NCBI RefSeq assembly: GCF_000611675.1
Contig: NZ_JATV01000018.1
Location: 1 to 64,000 of the forward strand
Reading direction: 5' to 3'
DNA: 64,000 bases
Source of the DNA: Flavobacterium succinicans LMG 10402
Lineage (GTDB): Bacteria > Bacteroidota > Bacteroidia > Flavobacteriales > Flavobacteriaceae
Below are positions 1-8,965 of this stretch, piece after piece (within the stretch, counting starts at the first letter, position 1; each line of letters starts with the position of its first letter). The notes beneath the pieces were generated by a model. It was not told the DNA's origin. It did no database searches and worked only from the letters and a program-made list of their open reading frames with translations. A program made the translations under genes and the position numbers.

Positions 1-29
1 AGCTCGATCTTGGATCGGGCTTTTTTTTT
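1..29 (+). terminator. Intrinsic terminator of a gene left of the window
   Basis: Bases 1-9 pair with 13-21 (nine pairs, one G-T) around a three-base loop, and a run of T follows directly. This is the form of a rho-independent terminator. The gene it serves lies outside the window. The stem could extend further left than can be seen. Confidence 0.7.
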
Positions 30-30
30 G

Positions 31-919
31 GCCACGAATTCACAAATTTTTTTTGGGATAATTGGGTGTGTAAATAGGAAAAGAATTCATACGTTCTGAT
101 TCAATTAGAATTGGTGCATTCGTGGCTTTTTTTTAAATGTTTTCAAAATAGGACGGATTAAAATCCATCCTTATAATATGGTTGAAACTACGGTTCTTTT
201 TTGCAGCTAATTTTTTTAGCCACGAATTCACGATTTTTTTTGGAATAATTGGTGTGCAAATAGGAAACGAATTCATCAGGCATTGCCAATTCTGATTTAA
301 TAATTATTGGTGAATTCGTGGCTTTTTTTTGAAATGTTTTCAAAATAGGACGGATTAAAATCCATCCCTACAATATGGTCGAACCTACGGTTCTTTTTTG
401 TAGCTAATTTTTTTTGGCCACGAATTCACGAATTTTTTTGGGACAATTGGGTGTGTAAATAGGAAACGAATTCATCAGGGATTGCCAATTCTGATTTAAT
501 AATTATTGGTGCTCGTGGCTTTTTTTTGAAATGTTTTCAAAATAGGACGGATTAAAATCCATCCCTACAATATGGTCGAACCTACGGTTCTTTTTTGTAG
601 CTAATTTTTTTTGGCCACGAATTCACGAATTTTTTTTGGGATAATTGGTGTGTAAATAGGAAACGAATTCATCAGGGATTGCCAATTCTGATTTACTAAT
701 TATTGGTGCAATCGTGGCTTTTTTTTGAAATGTTTTCAAAATAGGACGGATTAAAATCCATCCCTACAATATGGTCGAACCTACGGTTCTTTTTTGTAGC
801 TAATTTTTTTTGGCCACGAATTCACGAATTTTTTTGGGACAATTGGGTGTGTAAATAGGAAACGAATTCATCAGGGATTGCCAATTCTGATTTAATAATT
901 ATTGGTGCATTCGTGGCTG
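31..919. repeat. Tandem array of about 190-bp palindromic repeats (four full units plus a partial one)
   Basis: The motif GCCACGAATTCAC starts at 31, 219, 417, 614 and 813, giving units of 188, 198, 197 and 199 bp and a last partial unit ending near 919. Each unit has a roughly 105-bp half bounded by the motif and its inverted partner (for example ATTCGTGGC at 118-126) and a roughly 90-bp half with a GGACGGATT/AATCCATCC hairpin. Units differ by single bases and small indels, such as a lost ATT near 511. The same terminal motif recurs singly at 11405-11612 and 21389-21660. No gene is seen in 1-988; the array is intergenic. Confidence 0.9.
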
Positions 920-988
920 AAAACCTAAAGCTGAAAACTGATAACTAAAATTTACTTTGTAACTTTGAGCCTTTAATTTATTTTTCAA

Positions 989-1597
989 ATGAAACAACCC
1001 ATCTGGTTCCTTTTTATAGCCCTAATTTCTTTGTCTTCTTGTAACGATGACAACAAACTCCGACTGGAAGCTCAAAAAAAAGAAGCCCAACGAAAAGAAG
1101 TTATTTTTAAAACAATCAACAAAGGGTGGAATTTTCAAAGTGCTCCGGTTAATGATGTAGCGCAAAATAGTCTTTCGTTTTGGAGTCAGTGGCGCACGTT
1201 TATGGACGAATTGTCGCAGAAACCGAAGAGTTCGATTAGTGCTTTTCAAAAAAAATCGAAAGCGCTGACCAAAAAGGTAACGGAGATGAAAGACAATATT
1301 CCGGATCAATACAATACGCCTTCTATCAAAAGTAGGATTTCCATTCTACTCACCAATGTGAGTTTGCTAGACATGTATTTGCATTTGTCACAAATACCAG
1401 CGCAAAAAGTGGTACGCCAAATCACCGAAATCAACTTAGAACTCATTGCGTTGCAACGCGAAATGGATAAAGTGGACATGAAATTGAAGATTCCGATTGA
1501 ATTTGGTGAAACCGAAATGTTGCAAATGATCAAAGATACCGCTAGAGCCATCCCATCAACGGTTACTTTACCTTCAAATACATCACGCATTGAGTAA
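989..1597 (+). CDS. Hypothetical lipoprotein upstream of mfd
   Basis: This is a predicted 202-residue lipoprotein of unknown function. The N-terminus is a short hydrophobic signal peptide ending in LSSC, which makes Cys18 the likely lipidated residue. The mature part is charged and mostly helical in character, rich in Lys, Glu and Gln, with no motif I recognise. The ATG at 989 follows a TAACTTTG hexamer-like -7 element at 960-967. The 3' end overlaps the TTG start of mfd by 8 bp, so the two are probably co-transcribed and translationally coupled. The overlap with a DNA repair gene looks like a conserved flavobacterial arrangement rather than a functional link; that is inference. Confidence 0.75.
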   Translation: MKQPIWFLFIALISLSSCNDDNKLRLEAQKKEAQRKEVIFKTINKGWNFQSAPVNDVAQNSLSFWSQWRTFMDELSQKPKSSISAFQKKSKALTKKVTEMKDNIPDQYNTPSIKSRISILLTNVSLLDMYLHLSQIPAQKVVRQITEINLELIALQREMDKVDMKLKIPIEFGETEMLQMIKDTARAIPSTVTLPSNTSRIE

Positions 1598-4500
1598 GCC
1601 TATTTTATACAGTACCTACGAGAAATCACCTAAGTGTATCCAAATAAGTGCTAGTTTGACGGCACAACCTGCCATCAAATTGCATTTGACAGGTTTGTTG
1701 GGTTCTGCTTTTTCATTTGTGACGCGTTCTTTGTTTACGCAAACCGAATTGCCTTTTTTATTGGTGTTCAATAACAAAGAGGAAGCAGCATACTACTTGA
1801 ACGATATGGAGCAATTGGTGGGCGAAAAAGACGTACTTTTTTATCCCGCCTCTTTCCGAAGACCGTATCAAATAGAAGAAACGGACAACGCCAATGTGTT
1901 GTTGCGCGCTGAGGTGTTGAACCGCATCAATTCGCGTAAAAAACCTGCCGTGATTGTCACCTATCCCGAAGCGCTTTTTGAAAAAGTGGTTACCCGAAAG
2001 GAATTAGACAAAAACACTTTGAAAGTTGCGGTCAATGATAAGATTTCTATCGATTTTATTAACGAGGTGTTGTTTGAATACGAGTTCAAAAGAGTTGATT
2101 TTATTACCGAACCCGGAGAGTTTTCCGTGCGTGGAGGAATCGTAGACGTATTTTCATTTTCGAATGATAATCCGTACCGCATCGAGTTTTTTGGCAACGA
2201 GGTAGAAAGCATTCGAACCTTTGATGTGGCCACCCAATTGTCCATTGAAACCAAGAAAAAAATCACGATTATTCCCAATGTAGAAAACTCTTTTTTTCAG
2301 GAAAATCGAGAATCTTTTCTGGATTATATTTCGCCTCAAACGGTAATTTTTATTCAAAATACCGAATTGATGTTGGCCGATTTAGACAAACATTTTAGTA
2401 AAGCCGAAGAAGCTTTCGCAAAATTATCCCAAGAAATCAAGCGCTCCACACCCGAGCAATTGTTCTTGAATCAAGCGAGTTTCATCAAGCGCGCTTTGGA
2501 TTTTTCGGTGGTCGAATGGGGGAGCAAAGCAGTGTTTAAAATCGCAAACGACTTTTCATTTCATATTCAGCCACAGCCGTCATTCAACAAACAATTCGAT
2601 TTGTTATTGAATAACCTGAACGTAAATCATTTTAACGGCTACAAAAATTATTTGTTTTGTTCCAATGACGGACAAGTAAAGCGCTTTCACGATATTTTTG
2701 AGTCATTAGACGAAGCCAATGCCGAAAACATACGAAAGCAATACCACACCATTGTGTTGCCAATGTATCAAGGTTTTATCGACGAAGAAAATCAAATTGC
2801 TTGTTACACCGACCACCAGATTTTTGAACGCTATCACAAATTCAGTATCAAAAACGGTTATTCTAAAAAGCAAAACATTACCCTTAAAGAATTAACAGCG
2901 CTTTCGGTAGGCGATTACGTGACGCATATTGACCACGGAATTGGGAAATTCGGAGGCTTGCAAAAAATACAAGTCGAAGGCAAAACCCAGGAAGCGATTA
3001 AGTTGGTGTATGCCGATAATGATATTGTGTATGTGAGTATTCATTCGTTGCACAAAATTTCGAAATACAACGGCAAAGACGGAACGCCACCCAAAATCTA
3101 CAAATTAGGCTCGAATGCTTGGAAAGTTTTAAAGCAAAAAACCAAGGCGAGAGTCAAACATATTGCGTTCAATTTGATTCAGTTGTACGCCAAACGTCGC
3201 TTGGAAAAAGGCTTTCAATTTGCGCCCGATAGTTATTTACAAAACGAGTTGGAAAGTTCATTTATTTACGAAGACACGCCCGACCAAGTAAAATCGACTC
3301 AGGATGTCAAAGCCGATATGGAAAGCGAACGCCCTATGGACCGATTGGTTTGTGGTGATGTAGGTTTTGGTAAAACCGAAGTGGCGATTCGTGCTGCTTT
3401 CAAAGCCGTGGACAATAGCAAACAAGTGGCGGTTTTGGTGCCAACCACGATTTTGGCCTACCAACATTTCCGAACGTTTAGCGAGCGATTGAAAGATATG
3501 CCTGTAACAGTGGGCTATTTGAACCGTTTTAGAACCGCCAAGCAAAAAGCAGAAACCCTAAAGCAACTCGCCGAGGGGAAATTAGATATTCTTATTGGTA
3601 CGCATCAATTGGTCAACAAAAATGTGGTCTTTAAAGATTTAGGTTTATTAATTGTAGACGAAGAGCAAAAGTTTGGGGTAAATGTAAAAGACAAACTCAA
3701 AACCATTGCAGCTAATGTAGATACGCTTACCCTTACCGCAACGCCTATTCCAAGAACCTTGCAGTTTTCGTTGATGGCGGCCAGAGATTTATCGGTAATT
3801 ACTACGCCACCGCCCAATCGTTATCCCATAGAAACGCACGTGGTTGGCTTTAATGAAGAAACCATTCGAGATGCGATTTCGTATGAAATTCAGCGCAATG
3901 GTCAGGTGTATTTCATCAATAACCGTATTGAAAATATTAAAGAAATTGCTGGTATGATTCAGCGTTTGGTGCCTAATGCACGAGTAGGCATTGGTCACGG
4001 GCAAATGGATGGCAAGAAACTCGAAGAATTAATGTTGGCGTTTATGAACGGTGAATTCGATGTTTTGGTGGCTACCACCATCATCGAAAGCGGATTGGAT
4101 GTGCCCAATGCGAATACCATTTTCATTAATAATGCCAATAATTTTGGACTCTCGGATTTGCACCAAATGCGCGGACGTGTAGGACGAAGCAATAAAAAAG
4201 CGTTTTGTTATTTCATTTGTCCACCGTATTCTGCAATGACCGAGGAAGCTCGAAAACGCATCCAAGCCTTGGAACAATTTAGCGAATTGGGTAGTGGTTT
4301 CAATATTGCGATGAAGGATTTAGAGATTCGTGGCGCTGGAGATTTACTGGGCGGGGAACAAAGTGGTTTCATCAATGAGATTGGCTTTGATACCTATCAA
4401 AAAATTATGAACGAAGCCATCGAGGAACTCAAGGAGAATGAATTCAAAGACCTATATCCCGAAGAGAACAACATCGAAACCAAACAATACGTCAAAGACC

Positions 4501-4958
4501 TGCAACTCGACACCGATTTTGAGTTGTTATTCCCAGATGAATACATCAATACCGTTTCGGAGCGATTGCTGCTTTACAACGAATTAGGAGAAGTCAAAAA
4601 CGAAGAAGAACTGACCGTTTTCATTAACAAGTTGATAGACCGATTTGGCCCTTTGCCAGCAAGAGCCAATGCCTTAATGAATAGCATTCGCATTAAGTGG
4701 ATTGCCACCCGCGTAGGCATCGAAAAACTAGTACTAAAACAAGGCAAAATGATTGGGTATTTTGTTTCCGACCAACAATCGGATTTTTACCAATCGAATC
4801 GCTTCAATAAAGTCTTGGATTTTGTACAAAAGCATCCTAATCTATGCAAAATGAAAGAAAAGCAAACCCCAGCAGGCCTTCGTTTGTTACTTACTTTCGA
4901 TAATGCCAAAACCACCCGTAGATGTTTGGAATTGATGGAATTGTTGGGAGGGGAGTAA
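1590..4958 (+). CDS. mfd: Transcription-repair coupling factor Mfd
   Basis: Mfd is a cytoplasmic DNA translocase that displaces RNA polymerase stalled at lesions and recruits UvrA for nucleotide excision repair. The 1122 residues match the usual family length. The UvrB-homology part lies in the N-terminus, the RNA polymerase interaction domain near residues 440-520, and the RecG-like helicase core after about 560. The core shows Walker A GDVGFGKT near 588 and the DEEQ box near 690, followed by the helicase VI region with QMRGRVGRS. Translation starts at TTG 1590, inside the stop of the upstream lipoprotein; no ATG nearby would keep the conserved N-terminus. The last 21 codons are duplicated at 5659-5727, so this 3' end may not be the original one. 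Confidence 0.95.
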   Translation: MSKPILYSTYEKSPKCIQISASLTAQPAIKLHLTGLLGSAFSFVTRSLFTQTELPFLLVFNNKEEAAYYLNDMEQLVGEKDVLFYPASFRRPYQIEETDNANVLLRAEVLNRINSRKKPAVIVTYPEALFEKVVTRKELDKNTLKVAVNDKISIDFINEVLFEYEFKRVDFITEPGEFSVRGGIVDVFSFSNDNPYRIEFFGNEVESIRTFDVATQLSIETKKKITIIPNVENSFFQENRESFLDYISPQTVIFIQNTELMLADLDKHFSKAEEAFAKLSQEIKRSTPEQLFLNQASFIKRALDFSVVEWGSKAVFKIANDFSFHIQPQPSFNKQFDLLLNNLNVNHFNGYKNYLFCSNDGQVKRFHDIFESLDEANAENIRKQYHTIVLPMYQGFIDEENQIACYTDHQIFERYHKFSIKNGYSKKQNITLKELTALSVGDYVTHIDHGIGKFGGLQKIQVEGKTQEAIKLVYADNDIVYVSIHSLHKISKYNGKDGTPPKIYKLGSNAWKVLKQKTKARVKHIAFNLIQLYAKRRLEKGFQFAPDSYLQNELESSFIYEDTPDQVKSTQDVKADMESERPMDRLVCGDVGFGKTEVAIRAAFKAVDNSKQVAVLVPTTILAYQHFRTFSERLKDMPVTVGYLNRFRTAKQKAETLKQLAEGKLDILIGTHQLVNKNVVFKDLGLLIVDEEQKFGVNVKDKLKTIAANVDTLTLTATPIPRTLQFSLMAARDLSVITTPPPNRYPIETHVVGFNEETIRDAISYEIQRNGQVYFINNRIENIKEIAGMIQRLVPNARVGIGHGQMDGKKLEELMLAFMNGEFDVLVATTIIESGLDVPNANTIFINNANNFGLSDLHQMRGRVGRSNKKAFCYFICPPYSAMTEEARKRIQALEQFSELGSGFNIAMKDLEIRGAGDLLGGEQSGFINEIGFDTYQKIMNEAIEELKENEFKDLYPEENNIETKQYVKDLQLDTDFELLFPDEYINTVSERLLLYNELGEVKNEEELTVFINKLIDRFGPLPARANALMNSIRIKWIATRVGIEKLVLKQGKMIGYFVSDQQSDFYQSNRFNKVLDFVQKHPNLCKMKEKQTPAGLRLLLTFDNAKTTRRCLELMELLGGE

Positions 4959-5087
4959 TAATTTTTAAAAACCGATTTCAATTTTTTAGACAAAAATGAA
5001 TAGGAATGGGCTTTATTCAAAATTAATGGAGTTTTAGCTAAAGGCTATTTCATTTTTTAATAACTTTACTTCACTAAAAATTTAATA

Positions 5088-5336
5088 ATGAATTTAGAGC
5101 AACATAAAACCAAGATTATCCAAAAACTACAAAGCATTCAAGATGACAGCCTTTTGGATGAAATTGATAGGGTTTTAAATGGGAATTATATTGTTGCTCA
5201 TACGATTGATGGTAAACCGTTAACCAAAAATCAATATATAAATCATATTGAATCTATTAGCGAGTCTATTGCTAATGGAGCAAAAACCGTTACTACAGAG
5301 GAAGTCAGAAAGCGTATTTTTTCTATTAAAAAATGA
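5088..5336 (+). CDS. Putative antitoxin of a type II toxin-antitoxin pair
   Basis: This is an 82-residue soluble protein directly ahead of a ParE/RelE-like toxin. The ATG of the toxin overlaps this stop as ATGA (4 bp), the usual layout with the antitoxin first. The sequence is helical and mixed in charge; I recognise no ribbon-helix-helix or AbrB signature by eye, so the antitoxin call rests mainly on position and size. The pair lies between the authentic mfd 3' end and a second partial copy of that end, which suggests it arrived as an insertion. Confidence 0.7.
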   Translation: MNLEQHKTKIIQKLQSIQDDSLLDEIDRVLNGNYIVAHTIDGKPLTKNQYINHIESISESIANGAKTVTTEEVRKRIFSIKK

Positions 5337-5626
5337 TTTTGCTTTGGTCCGAAGAAGCATCCAATTCACTGGCTTCTATTTACTATTATATTCTCAAAGA
5401 TAGCCCTCAAAATGCCGTAATGGTAGTGAATAAAATCATTGATCTAGCAGAAACTTTAAAAAACGATAATTTTGAATACGCTATTGATCCAATAATCAAC
5501 AAGCAAAAATTTCGTCACATTAGTATTTGGAGTTACAAGATACTATATGAAAGAACAGCTGATCGTGTTATTATTTTGGATGTTTTTGACGGAAGACAAA
5601 ACCCCAAGAAGTTGGATAACTATTAA
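5333..5626 (+). CDS. RelE/ParE family toxin
   Basis: This 97-residue protein has the compact ParE/RelE fold pattern. An N-terminal helical pair carries WSEEASNSLASIYYYI, a central segment reads FRHISIWSYKILYE (the typical strand R-x-Y-R-I-x-Y equivalent), and the C-terminus ends VIILDVFDGRQNPKKL, matching the VFHxRQNP ending common in this family. RelE members cleave mRNA at the ribosome and ParE members poison gyrase; the sequence alone does not decide which. Start ATG 5333 overlaps the antitoxin stop by 4 bp, so the two are coupled. Confidence 0.85.
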   Translation: MILLWSEEASNSLASIYYYILKDSPQNAVMVVNKIIDLAETLKNDNFEYAIDPIINKQKFRHISIWSYKILYERTADRVIILDVFDGRQNPKKLDNY

Positions 5627-5658
5627 ATTCAAACTCATTTAAATTAATTTTTATACAC

Positions 5659-5727
5659 ACTTTCGATAATGCCAAAACCACCCGTAGCTATTTGGAGTTG
5701 ATTGAATTGTTGGGAGGGCAGAAGTAG
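5659..5727 (+). pseudogene. Duplicated 3' tail of mfd
   Basis: The segment repeats the last codons of mfd (4893-4955) in the same reading frame: 53 of 57 bases are identical from the TTC codon at 5662 onward, compared with 4896 onward. It reads TFDNAKTTRSYLELIELLGG then QK and a TAG stop. There is no start codon or ribosome site, so it is not translated on its own. It flanks the toxin-antitoxin pair on the right as the mfd end flanks it on the left, with a 766-bp offset. Confidence 0.85.
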
Positions 5728-5779
5728 TTTTTTTAACAAGATAAATTTCTATATTTGAATCTAGTTAACAACCAAAGCT

Positions 5780-6202
5780 ATGACCGAAAGTACCCTTATC
5801 GTAAGAATGTCCAAAAGTGCAGGCATTTTTAATAAGAACAATAGGTATGAAGTACGCCTCAATAATGGCGACTTCATGCCTATGAATTATCAAAACAATC
5901 GAATGGAGTTTCGGTTGCCGAATGGTAAACATACAGTCACGATTAAAAACGAAGTGACAACCCACGAAACCGAATTTGAGTTGCGTTATGAGAAAACCAA
6001 AGTCCTTACCATCAATCCAAGTGTTACCTATAAATTGTTCTTAGGAATTATGATTGGGTTAGTTTTGTTTTCCTTTTTCCTTCAAGTATTTTTTGCGGGT
6101 AAAATAAATCTAACTTTGATTTGGATTCCGTTTTTTCCACTTTTCTTTATTAAGAAAAAGAATTTTGCTCCAAGTTTTATGGTAACAGAGCGAGATCTTT
6201 AA
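5780..6202 (+). CDS. Hypothetical membrane protein
   Basis: I do not recognise a family for this 140-residue protein. The first roughly 85 residues are hydrophilic and rich in beta-forming residues, with paired phrases such as RVRLPNGKHTVTI-like strands suggesting a small beta-sandwich. Residues of roughly 87-108 and 113-126 are two hydrophobic segments, followed by a KKK cluster, so the N-terminal domain is probably cytoplasmic and anchored by a C-terminal hairpin. A TATATTTG element at 5750-5757 fits a Bacteroidetes -7 box about 25 bases ahead of the ATG. It is transcribed alone. Confidence 0.65.
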   Translation: MTESTLIVRMSKSAGIFNKNNRYEVRLNNGDFMPMNYQNNRMEFRLPNGKHTVTIKNEVTTHETEFELRYEKTKVLTINPSVTYKLFLGIMIGLVLFSFFLQVFFAGKINLTLIWIPFFPLFFIKKKNFAPSFMVTERDL

Positions 6203-6299
6203 TCTAGTTGACTCATTTTGCTCTTATTTTTCTTCGATTACAATATTATGGTATGGCATTTTTTAGAAATGTATATCTTTGTTTTTATAATCCGTTCGA

Positions 6300-7331
6300 A
6301 TGCCAATCTCACCCCACTTCAACTACGATGCTCAGATACATAAGAAACCGTTCTGTTTCTTGACTCCTGTGCGTGCAGTTTTGGCGCTCTTGTTTTATGT
6401 ATGTACTTTTACTAATGCTCAAGCTCAAAAAAAGATGATTACACCACCTACGCTTCAAAAAGGAGATACTATTGCCATTGTAGCTACCGCTCGAAAAAAC
6501 ATTGAGGATAATTTACAACCAACTATCGATTTATTGCACAGTTGGGGGCTCGAAGTGGTGATTGGAAGCACCATTGGTTTAGACCAAAATCAATTGGCGG
6601 GGACAGATGCGCAACGTGCTGCCGATTTTCAAAAGCAAATGGATAATCCTAACATTAAAGCTATTTGGTGCGCTCGCGGCGGTTACGGAACGGTGAGAAT
6701 GATTGATTTATTGGATTTTTCAACTTTCAAAAAGCACCCTAAATGGATAGTAGGATTTAGTGATGTTACGGTTTTACACAATCATTTGAATACGTTGGGC
6801 TACAAAACCATTCACGGAACGATGCCTGTGAGTATTCCTAGAACCGCTCCAGATTCGATTGCTACTTTGTACAAAGCCTTGTTTGGACAACCTTTAGCCT
6901 ACACTATTGAACCTACTGCAATGAATCGTTTGGGCAAAGCCAAAGGAGAATTGGTAGGTGGGAATTTATCGATTTTGTATAGTTTGTTTGGTTCACCTTC
7001 TGCTATTGATTGTTCGGATAAAATTCTTTTTATCGAAGATTTGGATGAGTATTTGTACCACATCGACCGTATGATGATGAATTTGAAACGCAACGGTTGT
7101 TTGGAAAGCATCAAAGGAATTATCGTAGGCGGTATGACCAAAATGAAGGATAACGATATCCCTTGGGGCAAAAATGCGCTTGAAATTATTGAAGATGTAA
7201 CCAAATCCTATAACATTCCCGTGGTGTATAATTTCCCAGCGGGGCATATTAAGGACAATCGCGCGTTGATTTTGGGAAACACCATTACACTTGAAGTTAC
7301 CGCTACAGGCTCTACTGTGGTTTTTGAATAG
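6300..7331 (+). CDS. LD-carboxypeptidase, peptidase family S66
   Basis: S66 enzymes are serine peptidases that trim the D-Ala from tetrapeptide stems of murein during recycling (LdcA) or inactivate microcin-like compounds (MccF). The catalytic Ser-Glu-His triad is visible: Ser154 in GFSDVT, Glu246 in FIEDLDEY and His316 in AGHIKDNR. The glycine-rich ARGGYGTVRMIDLLD segment ahead of the nucleophile is also typical. The family core starts at MITPP (6435). The 45 residues before it contain a hydrophobic stretch ending in AQAQ, so this version is probably exported to the periplasm. The ATG at 6300 follows a TATCTTTG -7 box at 6274-6281. Confidence 0.88.
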   Translation: MPISPHFNYDAQIHKKPFCFLTPVRAVLALLFYVCTFTNAQAQKKMITPPTLQKGDTIAIVATARKNIEDNLQPTIDLLHSWGLEVVIGSTIGLDQNQLAGTDAQRAADFQKQMDNPNIKAIWCARGGYGTVRMIDLLDFSTFKKHPKWIVGFSDVTVLHNHLNTLGYKTIHGTMPVSIPRTAPDSIATLYKALFGQPLAYTIEPTAMNRLGKAKGELVGGNLSILYSLFGSPSAIDCSDKILFIEDLDEYLYHIDRMMMNLKRNGCLESIKGIIVGGMTKMKDNDIPWGKNALEIIEDVTKSYNIPVVYNFPAGHIKDNRALILGNTITLEVTATGSTVVFE

Positions 7332-7341
7332 TTTTTGGTTT

Positions 7342-7772
7342 AAACATAGAAGTCATATAAGTTTCTATTTTTTATTGAACCATAATTGAAGGGCATATAA
7401 GTTGGGTTTTAACCACGAAGGTCACAAAGGTAGGCACAAGGCTCACTAAGAAAGATGGTTTTCTTTTACTCGGGTAATTGTCAATAATCAGTTTTCTAAA
7501 TGACTGTCTTCTTATATGGTTCAAACATAGATTCAACAGATTGAAATAGCGAAAGTAATTATTGTCAAAATCATCAATTGCATCCTGCTTTAGCGGGATG
7601 TTTTTTAATTTGAATTTAGAAAGGCTTTAGCCCAAATTATGCTGTATTTTGGCTAAAGTCTGATTTGGGTTTGCATTATAATGAATGGGATAATGCACAT
7701 TCCTATTCAAATCTTAAATGACCTTCAATGCCTTTTATGGTTTTTAAAAAAACTGAAGTGACTTATATGTTT
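7342..7772. repeat. Roughly 430-bp inverted-repeat element, copy A
   Basis: The outer arms (7342-7402 and 7713-7772) are imperfect inverted repeats that begin AAACATAGAAGTCATA and end GTGACTTATATGTTT. Inside are a fragment of the CCACGAAGGTCACAAAGG family near 7413, a terminator-like hairpin at 7581-7606, and a second pair of inverted segments around GGCTTTAGCCC / GGCTAAAGTC (7622-7668). A related copy with the same ends lies at 22332-22722. It fills the whole 470-bp gap between the S66 peptidase and yraN, and no gene is seen in it. Confidence 0.75.
7581..7606 (+). terminator. Intrinsic terminator inside repeat copy A
   Basis: CATCCTGC (7581-7588) pairs with GCGGGATG (7593-7600) around a four-base loop with one wobble pair, followed by six T. 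It could end transcription from the S66 peptidase gene 250 bp upstream. Confidence 0.65.
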
Positions 7773-7801
7773 AAAATTTCATAAGGATTTTGATTTAAAA
7801 T

Positions 7802-8161
7802 ATGGCAGCACATAACGAATTAGGAAAACTAGGCGAGGAGCTAGCGGTTGATTTTCTGAAAAAAGAAGGGTACACGATTTTAGCAACGAATTGGATTTTT
7901 CAGAAGGCGGAGATTGATATTTTGGCTCAAAAAGAAGATGTTTTGGCCGTTGTTGAGGTCAAAACAAGGTCTTCTATCGAGTTTGGATTGCCTCAGGACT
8001 TTGTAAAACCAAAAAAAATCCAATTATTAGTAAAAGCTGTTGATGCTTATGTGACCCTCAACGCAATCGATGTAAATGTGAGATTTGACATTATTGCGAT
8101 CCAAAAAGAAAAGGAATCCTTTGCAATTGAACACCTTACCGATGCTTTTTATCATTTTTAA
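7802..8161 (+). CDS. YraN family (UPF0102) nuclease-fold protein
   Basis: YraN proteins are small conserved proteins with an endonuclease-like fold resembling Holliday junction resolvases; the cellular role is not settled. At 119 residues it has the usual length. The family signatures are present in order: LGKLGEELAVDFLKKEGY near the N-terminus, AEIDIL near residue 37, and VVEVKTR near residue 51. The acidic residues and the lysine of EIDI...EVK match the PD-(D/E)xK nuclease pattern. It starts 29 bp after repeat copy A, so its promoter may lie within the repeat arm. Confidence 0.92.
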   Translation: MAAHNELGKLGEELAVDFLKKEGYTILATNWIFQKAEIDILAQKEDVLAVVEVKTRSSIEFGLPQDFVKPKKIQLLVKAVDAYVTLNAIDVNVRFDIIAIQKEKESFAIEHLTDAFYHF

Positions 8162-8182
8162 TGGAAAAAATCCTTTGTTACA

Positions 8183-8213
8183 TTTGTAACATTTTGTTTT
8201 TTATTTATATTTG
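8183..8213 (+). promoter_or_regulatory. Consensus Bacteroidetes promoter
   Basis: TTTG at 8183-8186, a 19-base spacer, and TATATTTG at 8206-8213 match the -33/-7 consensus TTTG-N19-TAnnTTTG exactly. The start point would be near 8219, leaving a leader of about 60 bases before the ATG at 8282. Confidence 0.75.
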
Positions 8214-8281
8214 CAAAATATTTTAACACATTTTGTCAGTTAAATATTTTTCTTTTTATCCATTTAAAAAATGACTTTGTT

Positions 8282-8938
8282 ATGAAAACCGTTTCATCTA
8301 TTGTTGAAAATTACATCAAAACCAAACCTTTTTTATTGAATGCACTTTCGATGGGCATTATCAATTTGACGTCTTTGTCTCGGAATATTATGACCGAGCT
8401 GGAAAGTGATTTTGGTAAAGAAGTAAAACAAGGCGCTGTGGTGATGGCCTTGAAACGATTAACGGAGGAATTGGATTTTAAATTGAATCACAAAATCAAT
8501 AAAGTGATTCGCAATATTGGTGAAATCACGGTGCGTTCAGAGCTGACGGATTACACTTTTGCGGCATCGGATACGGTTTTGAACAAACAAGCGGATTTAA
8601 TTACGGATATCAATACGTTTTCGGATATTTTTTACACCTCTTCTCGTGGAGTAAATGAGACGAATATTGTAGTGAGTAATAGTGTGAATCATTTGGTAGA
8701 CAAGCATTTTACTAACGAAAAATTGATTCAGAAATTAGAAAATTTGGCTTCGATCACGGTTAAATTACCCAAAGAAAACATTGTTGTTCCTGGAATTTAT
8801 TACTTTATATTTCAGCGTTTGGCCTGGGAAGGAGTCATTATCAACGAGGTGATTTCAACTTCTAATGAGTTTACTATTTTGGTGAGCGAAGATGAGGTAG
8901 ATGTTGCTTTTAAAGTGATCAAAGACTTGAAGAATTAG
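8282..8938 (+). CDS. ACT-domain protein, aspartokinase regulatory-like
   Basis: The protein has 218 residues. The C-terminal 60 residues (GIYYFIFQRLAWEGVIINEV then STSNEFTILVSEDEVDVAFK) follow the ACT-domain pattern of aspartokinases, which bind amino acids. The N-terminal part (about 1-110) is helical with winged-helix-like spacing and has no kinase motifs, so databases that call such proteins aspartate kinase are probably misled by the ACT domain. It is a single-gene unit with its own consensus promoter at 8183-8213 and a terminator at 8966-9006. A role as a stand-alone amino-acid sensor is inference. Confidence 0.7.
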   Translation: MKTVSSIVENYIKTKPFLLNALSMGIINLTSLSRNIMTELESDFGKEVKQGAVVMALKRLTEELDFKLNHKINKVIRNIGEITVRSELTDYTFAASDTVLNKQADLITDINTFSDIFYTSSRGVNETNIVVSNSVNHLVDKHFTNEKLIQKLENLASITVKLPKENIVVPGIYYFIFQRLAWEGVIINEVISTSNEFTILVSEDEVDVAFKVIKDLKN

Positions 8939-8965
8939 GCATACGCCCTAAAATAGTTATGTAAC

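Noticed and set aside
31..919. CRISPR array
   Set aside because: The spacing is regular, but repeats are about 190 bp with only small differences; there are no short identical repeats with unique spacers and no cas genes.
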